A stretch of 25,803 nucleotides of DNA from a virus: positions 1-25,803 of IMG/VR virus record IMGVR_UViG_3300021962_000578; one strand, written 5' to 3'. A program made the position numbers and the translations under genes. How positions within the stretch are numbered: the first letter of the stretch is position 1; each line of letters starts with the position of its first letter. Positions 15,152-21,783 of the stretch are shown piece by piece. A model generated the notes under the pieces. That model was not told the DNA's origin. It ran no database searches and worked only from the letters and a program-made list of their open reading frames with translations.

Positions 15152-15158
15152 AAATAAA

Positions 15159-15851
15159 ATGAAAGACAACTTCGATTTGAGAAAATACCTTGCTGAAGGT
15201 CGCTTATTAAAAGAAAACACAGGTAAAACCATTTCATATATTCAGGATGGTGACAACAAAATACTTTTTCTTCCTCCTGGAGAATATCCATTAATAGTAA
15301 GTGGATTTTATGGTGGTGGATCATATAGAAGTTTTAGAAAACAACCAGTGTCAACCCTTACTGTTAAAGATAATGGTTTAGAACTCCCAATTATACGTGG
15401 TAACCTTGTATATAAAAACACTCCACCGGTTACCCATCCAAACCAACTCCCTGATGGTTATTCTCCTTATGTAGATGCTTTTAGGGAAAAAGTTAAAAAA
15501 CGTAGAATTAGCGATGAAACTGGCCTTCATGTAGATTTAAGAGACTTTGATTTTAATGAAGTTGATAATTTTGATAATCTAGCTGAAGGCCGCTTATTGA
15601 AAGAAGCCATTGACTTCCCAGAAATGGAAGATGAGTTTGAAGGTGCTATGTTAGCTTCTACTCAGTCAAAAGAAAGCTATCTTAGAGATATTGCCGATAT
15701 TCCATATTATGAAATTGATTTAAGCGGCTACTATGAGGTAGAAAACGCTATAGAACAAGGAGTTTATACAGAAGAAGAAGCTTTGAAGCTTATGAAAAAA
15801 TGGGCTAAAGACAAATTACAAGAATTATATCGCGAAGGAAACTATGATTAA
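15159..15851 (+). CDS. Two-module protein with duplicated LAEGRLLKE leader
   Basis: A 230-residue protein from the ATG at 15159; an in-frame ATG at 15132 would overlap the Hc1-like gene and add nine low-complexity residues. The leader FDLRKYLAEGRLLKE (5-19) offers cleavage after LAE (before G14) and after LKE. A first module follows (about 22-130), strand-rich, with LPPGEYPLIVSGFYGGG and HPNQLPDGYSPYVDAF. The leader end recurs as FDNLAEGRLLKE (138-149), then a second, acidic helical module (150-230, IDFPEMEDEFEGAM, YYEVENAIEQGVYTEEEALKLM). The duplicated junction makes it look like two former genes or cassettes joined at the processing site. The C-terminal end overlaps the next gene by 8 bp. 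No known domain is recognised. Confidence 0.58.
   Translation: MKDNFDLRKYLAEGRLLKENTGKTISYIQDGDNKILFLPPGEYPLIVSGFYGGGSYRSFRKQPVSTLTVKDNGLELPIIRGNLVYKNTPPVTHPNQLPDGYSPYVDAFREKVKKRRISDETGLHVDLRDFDFNEVDNFDNLAEGRLLKEAIDFPEMEDEFEGAMLASTQSKESYLRDIADIPYYEIDLSGYYEVENAIEQGVYTEEEALKLMKKWAKDKLQELYREGNYD
15189..15215 (+). repeat. LAEGRLLKE-coding repeat, copy 1
   Basis: Twenty-seven bases coding LAEGRLLKE at the end of the leader. The second copy is at 15579-15605, in frame and 390 bp (130 codons) away. The two copies differ at only a few mostly synonymous positions, so homologous recombination or duplication of the junction is plausible. Confidence 0.7.
15579..15605 (+). repeat. LAEGRLLKE-coding repeat, copy 2
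   Basis: Second copy of the processing-site repeat, between the two modules of the same protein. Parallels the 40-bp repeat pair in the 5028-8321 gene: a candidate cleavage linker duplicated on both sides of a module. Confidence 0.7.
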
Positions 15852-16743
15852 CGAACGCGAACTTACTAAAGCCGAACTCAATAAAAGAGAAGAAATTATT
15901 AAAGACCTTAAAAAACAAAAAAAGTCTTTAGTAAAACGATATGGTAAGGACGCAGAAAAGGTTATGTATGGTCGCGCAACAAATATAGCTAAAAAACAAG
16001 CCGAATCAATGAACAAAGAAAAATTAAAAGAACTCGTTAGAAAATCTTTAATGAACGAAACAGAAGAATTTTCAGAAGAAGATATCCAAGATGTTATGAC
16101 AACTTTCAACATCTCTAGAGAAGAGGCTATTGACCACTTACGTCAACAAGAAGCTGATTACAGACGATTTGATATGGATGAAGCTAAAGGTAAAGACTTA
16201 GATGGTGATGGCGATGTTGATTCAGATGATTACTTAGCTGCTCGCGATGCTGCTATTAAAAAAGCTAAAGCAAAAAAAGAAATGAAAGAAGATATGGACT
16301 TAGGTCACGAAGACAACGAACCACACATGCTTAAAGCAGACCTTTATCGTATTGGAAAATACGCTATGGAATTATACCAAATGGTAGATGAGTTTGAAGG
16401 TAAAGGTGAGGTTGATTTTCCTCATTGGTGGCAAGCTAAAATTATTAATGCTAAAGAAGCTTTAGTTGGCGCTAAACATTATCTTGATTTTGAGATGAAA
16501 GAACCTCAAATCGATGCTATGGTAGATGTTGCTGCTGAAGAAGATGTAATCGATGAGGGCTTACCTAAAGGCTTTTGGGCTAAAAAGATTCCTGGTGGTT
16601 TAGACGAATCATACGAAACTTTAGTTAAAAAAATAACAGGACAAGGTAAGTCAGAAAAAGCAGCTAAAGCAATTGCTGGAGCTGTTGCTTCATACAAAGC
16701 AAAAGGCGGTGGAAAAGGTCCAACTGCTAAACAACGTAAATAA
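15844..16743 (+). CDS. Modular protein with EF-hand-like Ca2+ loop and internal leader
   Basis: A 299-residue protein. Residues 1-54 are a basic helical module (ELTKAELNKREEIIKDLKKQ, MYGRATNIAKKQAE). A complete leader-like helix follows at 56-72, MNKEKLKELVRKSLMNE. Then come an acidic region and MDE-A (111-114), and an EF-hand/dockerin-like loop DLDGDGDVDSDD at 118-129 with D118, D120, D122, G123, V125 and D126 at the canonical positions. Residues about 158-230 are a helical module with DFPHWWQAKIINAKEAL, then IDE-G (236-239) and a Lys/Ala-rich basic tail with GQGKSEKAAKAIAGA. Candidate I/L-x-E cleavage sites separate these modules. Ca2+ binding would couple processing or stability to ion conditions (inference). 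The start overlaps the preceding gene by 8 bp. Confidence 0.6.
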   Translation: MINERELTKAELNKREEIIKDLKKQKKSLVKRYGKDAEKVMYGRATNIAKKQAESMNKEKLKELVRKSLMNETEEFSEEDIQDVMTTFNISREEAIDHLRQQEADYRRFDMDEAKGKDLDGDGDVDSDDYLAARDAAIKKAKAKKEMKEDMDLGHEDNEPHMLKADLYRIGKYAMELYQMVDEFEGKGEVDFPHWWQAKIINAKEALVGAKHYLDFEMKEPQIDAMVDVAAEEDVIDEGLPKGFWAKKIPGGLDESYETLVKKITGQGKSEKAAKAIAGAVASYKAKGGGKGPTAKQRK

Positions 16744-17228
16744 TGACTCAAGACGAATTAAAAGAAAAAATCAAAATAATTGTCAGAAAGATAAGAAAAC
16801 CAGAACACTTATCTGCTGACGATACTGTTTCTTTAGATGCTCCTAAGTTCCCTGTTTTAGAAAAATTTCCAACATTAAAAGAAGTTATTGTTAATTTATT
16901 AACAGACCAATACGAATTATTTATAACAGATATCCAGTGGGTGGCTCCAAAACCAACCACTTTTCGTGTTATACTTGGGAATGGTGAAACTTTTATGTTA
17001 ACTTATTCCCCACGAAGTTGGATTGCTCAAATTGAAGGTAAAAAATATTACTTATTAAATTTGAGTGAAGAAGAATCAGCCACAGAAGCTATCGCTCGTA
17101 TTTTATCTTACGGAATGCAAGAAGAAGCAGGAGCAGAAGCTGAAGGAGGCGAAACAACAGCCGCTGAAACACCTGCTGCTGGAGAAGAACCAGCAGCTGC
17201 TGGAGAAGATATAACCGCTGAAGCATAA
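16743..17228 (+). CDS. Conserved-looking phage protein with Ala/Glu-rich tail
   Basis: A 161-residue protein. The N-terminus MTQDELKEKIKIIVRKI is a basic helix like the other leaders but has no good L/I-x-E site right after it. The folded core (about 35-118) has LEKFPTLKEVIVNLLTDQYE, FITDIQWVAPKPTTFRVIL and KKYYLLNLSEEE, which looks like one compact alpha/beta domain. The last 35 residues are a low-complexity Ala/Gly/Glu/Thr tail. From memory, the WVAPKPTTF core recurs in uncultured marine phages, probably as a virion-associated protein, but no function is known to me. It is tightly coupled to its neighbours (1-base overlaps at both ends). Confidence 0.58.
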   Translation: MTQDELKEKIKIIVRKIRKPEHLSADDTVSLDAPKFPVLEKFPTLKEVIVNLLTDQYELFITDIQWVAPKPTTFRVILGNGETFMLTYSPRSWIAQIEGKKYYLLNLSEEESATEAIARILSYGMQEEAGAEAEGGETTAAETPAAGEEPAAAGEDITAEA

Positions 17229-18190
17229 TGGAATTATCTAGAGAACATATAATTCATACTTTAGGAATCTCAGTTCCCTTAAATGAATCTGTCCAACTTA
17301 GCAGGTCTATGGAATTAAAAATTCTTCATGAACAAATGCTTTATGAAACATTTTTAGACACTGTAAAAAATTACGCCCAAGATAAATTAGATAAAGTAGT
17401 TTCTAAGATTAATGATTGGAAAGATTTTGCCGCTCATATTGGTCAAGTACTTTCTAATCCTGATTTTTTAAAAGATCTTTTAACTCCATTATATGGTAGA
17501 GTTTTAAGATTACTTAAACCCTTAAATGATTTTCTTAAAAAATTACAACTTGATAGTTTTATCCCTAAAATAAAAGATTTTTTAGAAAAAATTAAATCTC
17601 AAGGAGGGTGGAAAGCATTTATGGGATTTGTAGCTTTAGGAAGTATTATTACTTATATTACTAATAAACTAAAAAATTTAGCCCCAGACGCTATTAAAGA
17701 TTTTCTTACTAAACAATTTTCTGGAGATTTTGTAACCACTATTTTTAGTAAATTAACAGACTGGAAATCATATTTAGGATATTTACAACCTGTTGTAAAA
17801 GGTGCAGAAGTTATTTTTGACTTTTTACAACCTTTTTTACAAGCGGCTGTATTATCTAAAAAACAAGGTGGATATTTAAACTTAATGAGAGAAAACAAAA
17901 TGAAAAAATCAGACTTAAAAAAATTAATTAGAGAACGAATTTTAGAAGAAGCTGAAGTCGCTCCTACACTTCAAGGTCAGATAAAAACCGAATTATTTAA
18001 AAAATTAGGAGTAGCAGATTTTGATCCTGCTAAATTTTCTACAACAATTAATTTAGTAAAACAAAATAAATCATTAAATACAGCCGCTAATAAAGTATTA
18101 GCAGATGTTATGATTGCTATGATTAAAACAAGTGATGATAACTTGTTAAATCAAATATTTTCTAACTTAAAACAAATCGAAGCCAAATAA
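17228..18190 (+). CDS. Helical protein with hydrophobic segment and internal leader, possible two-protein fusion
   Basis: A 320-residue protein. The leader ends SVPLNES with candidate cleavage after E20. Residues about 30-125 are amphipathic helices, followed by a hydrophobic stretch at about 128-145 (WKAFMGFVALGSIITYI) that could insert in a membrane, then more helices to about 215. An entirely new leader then begins at M225: MKKSDLKKLIRERILEEAE, nearly the same as the start of the 22951 gene. It is followed by an 80-residue helical module (QIKTELFKKLGVADFDPAKF and onward). The ATG at 17900 could start the second half independently, or the two may be separated by cleavage near LEE-A. I infer fusion of two leader-bearing genes. 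No homologue is recognised. Confidence 0.58.
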   Translation: MELSREHIIHTLGISVPLNESVQLSRSMELKILHEQMLYETFLDTVKNYAQDKLDKVVSKINDWKDFAAHIGQVLSNPDFLKDLLTPLYGRVLRLLKPLNDFLKKLQLDSFIPKIKDFLEKIKSQGGWKAFMGFVALGSIITYITNKLKNLAPDAIKDFLTKQFSGDFVTTIFSKLTDWKSYLGYLQPVVKGAEVIFDFLQPFLQAAVLSKKQGGYLNLMRENKMKKSDLKKLIRERILEEAEVAPTLQGQIKTELFKKLGVADFDPAKFSTTINLVKQNKSLNTAANKVLADVMIAMIKTSDDNLLNQIFSNLKQIEAK

Positions 18191-19183
18191 ATGGACGCAC
18201 TAGATCTATTTTTTAAAAAAGTTTCTTATAAATTTCCTAAAGGCTATCCTGATATGAATAGTCCTGAGGACGTTTTATTATTAAAAAGATTAGTAGAAGA
18301 ATACACTAAAGAAGATGTTTCTTTAATTAAAGAAAGTTCTGAGGTATATGATGCTACTATTAAAAAAGCATTAGGTGTTGAAGAAATACCTAGATCAACA
18401 AACAAATATGATTTCCCAGGCAAAGGAGGATCTACTTTTTCTATTCAAGTAAGAGAAGGTGATAAAGATGTTTGGGACAAATTATATAATGTAGCTCCAC
18501 CTAAAAAAGGTGAAGAAGAAGGTGAAACTAAAGGTGTAGGTAATGGTGAAATTGCCTTATATTGGCTTTACAATTACTCAGATAGTGGAGTAAATGTTGA
18601 AGAAGGTAGAGAAGGAGATGATCCTGATTTGTTCTTTAATGGAGTCGGTGTTGAGGTTAAAGCATATACTTCTCACACTGGTAAAATTGGTTTAGGAAGA
18701 TTTGGAGCAGATAAAGAAAATTTAGCTTTATTAAGTGTAATTTTTGGTATTAATGCTTTAAGTAAAGCCTTAGGTGGTGGTGATGTAGCTAGAACAGTTA
18801 ACCCAACAAACTTTAAAGGTGAAGATTTAATACCTGCCTTTGATCAAGTATTAGAGTTAGAAAAAATAGATGATTTAGCAGGTTTAGCAACTAAATATCC
18901 TATTTTTAAAACATTAAAAGATAATATTGATACTATCAATTCAGCCCTAGAAAATCCAGACACTTCAAAAGATGCTGCTATGGCTATGACTTATAAAATG
19001 TTAGAAGCCAAATTAGGCAGAAAACCAGGTGATGGAGGATATTTAGCTAATGTATTAAAAAATGGAGATGTTAAATTCTTTGGCATTAGTTTAGACAAAC
19101 TTAGAACCTCAGATAGCTTATTAGATAATTTTTCAGCAAAACAAAGTGCTATTTATCTTAATTTTGCTAAAATCTTTGGATAA
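18191..19183 (+). CDS. Possible PD-(D/E)XK nuclease-fold protein
   Basis: A 330-residue protein. The central region has the spacing of a restriction-endonuclease-like active site: GVGNGEIALYWLYN (E120), DDPDLFF (D146) and GVGVEVKAYT (E155-x-K157). In this fold an Asp and an E-x-K on two adjacent strands bind metal, preceded by an acidic residue on a helix. The following segment HTGKIGLGRFG is well defined but not recognised. The N-terminal 60 residues are charged helices with LIKES (I-K-E at 46-48 before S) as a possible processing site, and the C-terminal half (175-330) is helical. It directly abuts the preceding gene, and its stop codon starts a TAATATTTAT motif. The nuclease call is from motif spacing only; it may be a structural protein. 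Confidence 0.5.
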   Translation: MDALDLFFKKVSYKFPKGYPDMNSPEDVLLLKRLVEEYTKEDVSLIKESSEVYDATIKKALGVEEIPRSTNKYDFPGKGGSTFSIQVREGDKDVWDKLYNVAPPKKGEEEGETKGVGNGEIALYWLYNYSDSGVNVEEGREGDDPDLFFNGVGVEVKAYTSHTGKIGLGRFGADKENLALLSVIFGINALSKALGGGDVARTVNPTNFKGEDLIPAFDQVLELEKIDDLAGLATKYPIFKTLKDNIDTINSALENPDTSKDAAMAMTYKMLEAKLGRKPGDGGYLANVLKNGDVKFFGISLDKLRTSDSLLDNFSAKQSAIYLNFAKIFG

Positions 19184-19191
19184 TATTTATA
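19181..19191 (+). promoter_or_regulatory. TAATATTTATA motif (candidate late promoter), copy 4
   Basis: TAATATTTATA begins at the preceding stop codon and ends 3 nt before the ATG at 19195. The whole 14-nt block TAATATTTATAATC before ATG is identical to that at 22937-22950. If TAATAT acts as a -10 box, transcription would start at or within a base or two of the ATG, giving a leaderless mRNA. Confidence 0.55.
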
Positions 19192-19194
19192 ATC

Positions 19195-20022
19195 ATGGAC
19201 TTAAAAAAGTTAATTAAAGAAGCTTTAGATAACAGAAATTGTTGCCAAGCTACAAAACCAAAAAAGTCGTTTATATTAAATGAAAGTGTTGCTCCACGTG
19301 AGATATTGTCTGAGGGTCTTAAATACCATATAGACAATAATAAGCCGCTTACTGAGCATTTATACCGCGCTGGATCCGATAAATACTTTCACTTATGGGC
19401 TGAAGCTCGTTCATTTTATTCTCGTAATATTATTGAAGTAACCAACTCAGATGATTTAGCTATTTTAACCGAAACAAATTTAGGTGAATTTGGTACATTA
19501 GAAGATGGTACTCGTGTTCCTTTAGATTTTATTATGGAAGATGTTTACCTTGATTTAAATGAAATGGCTTTAGATTCACCTAATGTTGAAAAAACTCTTG
19601 AAAAATTAGAAAAACATTGGGAAGAATTAGGTTTTGGTAGTTATGAAATTGCTAAACAATATATTAAAGATCATGGCGTAGAAGAGTTTGAAAGAATAAA
19701 AGATGAATTAAACGCTTTAACCGAAGCCAAAACAGGCAAAAAGAAAGACCCACCTGTAGGAAAACCAATGCGTGATTCATCAGGCGGTAAAGCTTACAAA
19801 GTATATGTTCGCGACCCTAAAACCAAGAAAATCAAAACAGTACGTTTCGGTTCAGGTGGTTTAAAGGCAAAAATTAATAATTCAAAAGCTCGTCAAGCAT
19901 TTGCTAAACGTCATAAGTGCTCAACTAGGAATGACAAAACAAAGGCATCATATTGGAGCTGTAGATTACCACGTTATGCAAAATTACTCGGACTCAAATC
20001 AAACTTCTCAGGATTCTGGTAA
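19195..20022 (+). CDS. Leader-bearing protein with C-terminal basic RHKC/YWSC module
   Basis: A 275-residue protein. The leader MDLKKLIKEALDN offers I-K-E before A10; L-N-E (28-30, before S) and L-S-E (38-40, before G) follow closely. The first folded region (about 41-165) includes LKYHIDNNKPLTEHLYRAGS, then ILTETNLGEFGTLEDGTRVPLDF. LTE-A (about 176-179) leads into a basic C-terminal module: VGKPMRD, YKVYVRDPKTKKIKTVRFG, ARQAFAKRHKC and YWSCRLPRYAKLLGL. From memory, both parts recur in marine T4-like phages, sometimes fused and sometimes alone, which supports a modular build. The C/H/C residues of RHKC and YWSC could hold a metal (inference). The last 47 bases overlap the next gene in another frame. 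Confidence 0.65.
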   Translation: MDLKKLIKEALDNRNCCQATKPKKSFILNESVAPREILSEGLKYHIDNNKPLTEHLYRAGSDKYFHLWAEARSFYSRNIIEVTNSDDLAILTETNLGEFGTLEDGTRVPLDFIMEDVYLDLNEMALDSPNVEKTLEKLEKHWEELGFGSYEIAKQYIKDHGVEEFERIKDELNALTEAKTGKKKDPPVGKPMRDSSGGKAYKVYVRDPKTKKIKTVRFGSGGLKAKINNSKARQAFAKRHKCSTRNDKTKASYWSCRLPRYAKLLGLKSNFSGFW

Positions 20023-20284
20023 ACCATACACAGATTTAGAAGTTACTGACAAATACATTATTCGAGAGTTTGATGAAAACATTGACCCAATAGAGTTAAT
20101 GTGGCATCGTGATGATGAAGATAGAATAATTGAAATCATAGACCCCGGTAAAGGTTGGAAACTTCAGTTTGAAGATGAATTACCTTGGGATTTAGAACCA
20201 AATATGTCAATATGTATATTAAGACATGAGTGGCACCGAGTTTGGAAAGGCGAGGGAAAACTTAGGTTAAAAATAAATTTATAG
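19976..20284 (+). CDS. Small cupin/jelly-roll-like protein
   Basis: About 102 residues from the ATG at 19976. The frame is open upstream to 19901, but the extra residues lie fully inside the preceding gene and lack family character. The core reads DKYIIREFDENIDPIELMWHRD, then IIEIIDPGKGWKLQFEDELPW, then SICILRHEWHRVWKG and KLRLKINL. This repeating strand pattern with His residues in WHRD and EWHR fits a small double-stranded beta-helix (cupin-like) domain. Similar single-domain proteins occur in T4-like phages without known function. It is the last gene before the terminator at 20323-20357, so it ends the long leftward-to-rightward operon block. Confidence 0.6.
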   Translation: MQNYSDSNQTSQDSGKPYTDLEVTDKYIIREFDENIDPIELMWHRDDEDRIIEIIDPGKGWKLQFEDELPWDLEPNMSICILRHEWHRVWKGEGKLRLKINL

Positions 20285-20322
20285 ACGGATTCATAGCCCG
20301 TCGCTAAAAAAGAATTTTAGAG

Positions 20323-20357
20323 AGCTGTGGCCTCAATTTGGGGCTACAGCTTTTTTT
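20323..20357 (+). terminator. Rho-independent terminator
   Basis: AGCTGTGGCC (20323-20332) pairs with GGCTACAGCT (20342-20351) through ten base pairs including one G-U, with a 9-nt loop, followed by a run of seven T. It lies 39 bp after the stop of the cupin-like gene and closes the internal-protein gene block. Confidence 0.9.
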
Positions 20358-20366
20358 ATTTATATT
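20334..20366 (+). promoter_or_regulatory. Bipartite promoter-like sequence embedded in the terminator
   Basis: CAATTTGG (20334-20341) lies in the loop of the terminator hairpin and is followed after exactly 16 nt by ATTTATATT (20358-20366). This repeats the geometry of the 1723 and 21745 sites, with 7 of 9 matches in the downstream box. The ATG of the FAD oxidoreductase gene is 13 nt downstream. Terminator and promoter therefore seem to be interleaved. Confidence 0.5.
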
Positions 20367-20379
20367 AATGTGTTAAAAT

Positions 20380-21747
20380 ATGAGATCAAAGAAAATCGTA
20401 ATTGTAGGAGCAGGTGTAGCAGGTGTTAATGCTGCAACCAAATTAGTTGACAATGGTTTCCCTGGAGAGAACATTACCATTATTGATATGGGTAATGATC
20501 CTTACAACAGGAAACCTGAGGAAGTAATGACTGGTTTTTTAGGTGCCGGTGGATGGTCTGATGGTAAATTGACTTATCATACAGCAATTGGAGGTCAATT
20601 ATCTAAGTATGTTGGTGAGAAAAAAGCAATGGCTTTAATGGATGAAGTAATCAACAATTTTAAACGATTCCATCCTAATCCAGAGGAAGTACAATGTTCA
20701 AATCCAGAGGAAGAACCAGATTTTATTAAACCATATTTTGGACTTCGTTTATTTCCAGTATGGCACGTAGGAACTGATTATCTACACGAGATTGGTAAAA
20801 ATTGGTATGACTACCTTGTGTCTAAAGGTGTAAAGTTTGTTTGGAATGAAAAAGTATTCAAGATTGATTTTGAGTCTCGCCTAGTATATTTTACTTATAA
20901 AAATGAATTTGGTGAGGGTGCTATGGAATATGATGAATTAATTTTTGGAGTAGGCAAATCAGGCATTGATTTTGCTCAAAAATTACAAGATGAATATCAC
21001 TTAGAAACAGAACCTAAATCAGTACAAATTGGAGTACGATTTGAGGCACCACAAAAACACTTCCAAAAACTCATTGATATCAGTTACGATTTTAAATTAT
21101 ATCGTAAATTCGAAGATAAAGGTGTTTCATTACGTTCATTCTGTACAAACAACAACGCAGCTTATGTTGCTGTAGAAGAAACTTATGGAGATCATAGTTA
21201 CAATGGTCACGCTAAAAAAGATATGCGTTACCGAAATGATATGACTAACTTTGGTATTTTGATGGAAATTAATGGTATTAAAAATCCATTCGAATGGTCA
21301 CGTAATGTAGTCAATAAATTACAATTTGGTGGAACTGGTTTATATTATTCACCATCTCGTATTCCCTCATCAACATCAGAAGGTGAAGAAGTTAGTGCTT
21401 TCCAAATCGATAATTTGAATGGTGTAAAACACGTAATGGGTGAATATTGGGATTATATTGAAGACTTTATCGAGGATATGAAAAAAGTATTCCCATCACT
21501 TAAAGATGATTGGGGTGTTTATATTCCTGAAGTAAAATATTTGTCACCTGAACCTCTTGTTTATCATAGTGATTTAGCACTTATGGAATATCCAGATGTT
21601 CACTTTGTAGGAGATGCTTTATCAGCTCGTGGTATTACAGTTTCAGGAGCTCAAGGTATTTTAGCAGTAGAAAAACTTATCAAACCAACAGACCATTGGA
21701 TGGATGAGTGGGATAACCATTCAGGAGATATGGTTTATTTTAAATAA
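20380..21747 (+). CDS. FAD-dependent oxidoreductase, COG2509-like
   Basis: A 455-residue flavoprotein. The Rossmann dinucleotide-binding motif GAGVAG is at 10-15, with an acidic strand end IIDMG for the ribose. GAGGWSDGKLTYHT (55-68) matches the G-x-G-x-(F/W)-SDGKL signature that I associate with COG2509 FAD-dependent dehydrogenases. GVRFEAP follows at 218-224, and the C-terminal FAD motif is HFVGDALSARGITVSGAQG (408-426). The length is normal for the family, so the gene looks intact. The substrate is unknown. It is isolated between a terminator and a promoter-like site, so it forms its own unit. Redox enzymes of this kind are unusual in T4-like phages; it is probably an auxiliary metabolic gene acquired from a host. 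Confidence 0.82.
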   Translation: MRSKKIVIVGAGVAGVNAATKLVDNGFPGENITIIDMGNDPYNRKPEEVMTGFLGAGGWSDGKLTYHTAIGGQLSKYVGEKKAMALMDEVINNFKRFHPNPEEVQCSNPEEEPDFIKPYFGLRLFPVWHVGTDYLHEIGKNWYDYLVSKGVKFVWNEKVFKIDFESRLVYFTYKNEFGEGAMEYDELIFGVGKSGIDFAQKLQDEYHLETEPKSVQIGVRFEAPQKHFQKLIDISYDFKLYRKFEDKGVSLRSFCTNNNAAYVAVEETYGDHSYNGHAKKDMRYRNDMTNFGILMEINGIKNPFEWSRNVVNKLQFGGTGLYYSPSRIPSSTSEGEEVSAFQIDNLNGVKHVMGEYWDYIEDFIEDMKKVFPSLKDDWGVYIPEVKYLSPEPLVYHSDLALMEYPDVHFVGDALSARGITVSGAQGILAVEKLIKPTDHWMDEWDNHSGDMVYFK

Positions 21748-21777
21748 TTTGGAAAATTTAAAAAAAGGTATTATATT
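21745..21777 (+). promoter_or_regulatory. Bipartite promoter-like sequence, third copy
   Basis: TAATTTGG (21745-21752, starting at the stop codon of the oxidoreductase gene), then exactly 16 nt, then TATTATATT (21769-21777). The boxes are identical to the site at 1723-1755. The next ATG is 6 nt after the second box, so a leaderless or near-leaderless transcript is expected for the 21784 gene and probably the two genes after it. Confidence 0.62.
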
Positions 21778-21783
21778 ACAATT

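Noticed and set aside
19901-19975. Upstream extension of the cupin-like protein
   Set aside because: It is entirely within the preceding gene, and the recognisable core begins well after the ATG at 19976.
20284-20302. Small hairpin GACGG...CCGTC after the cupin-like gene
   Set aside because: The stem is only five base pairs and is not followed by a T-run; the real terminator is 20 bp further on.
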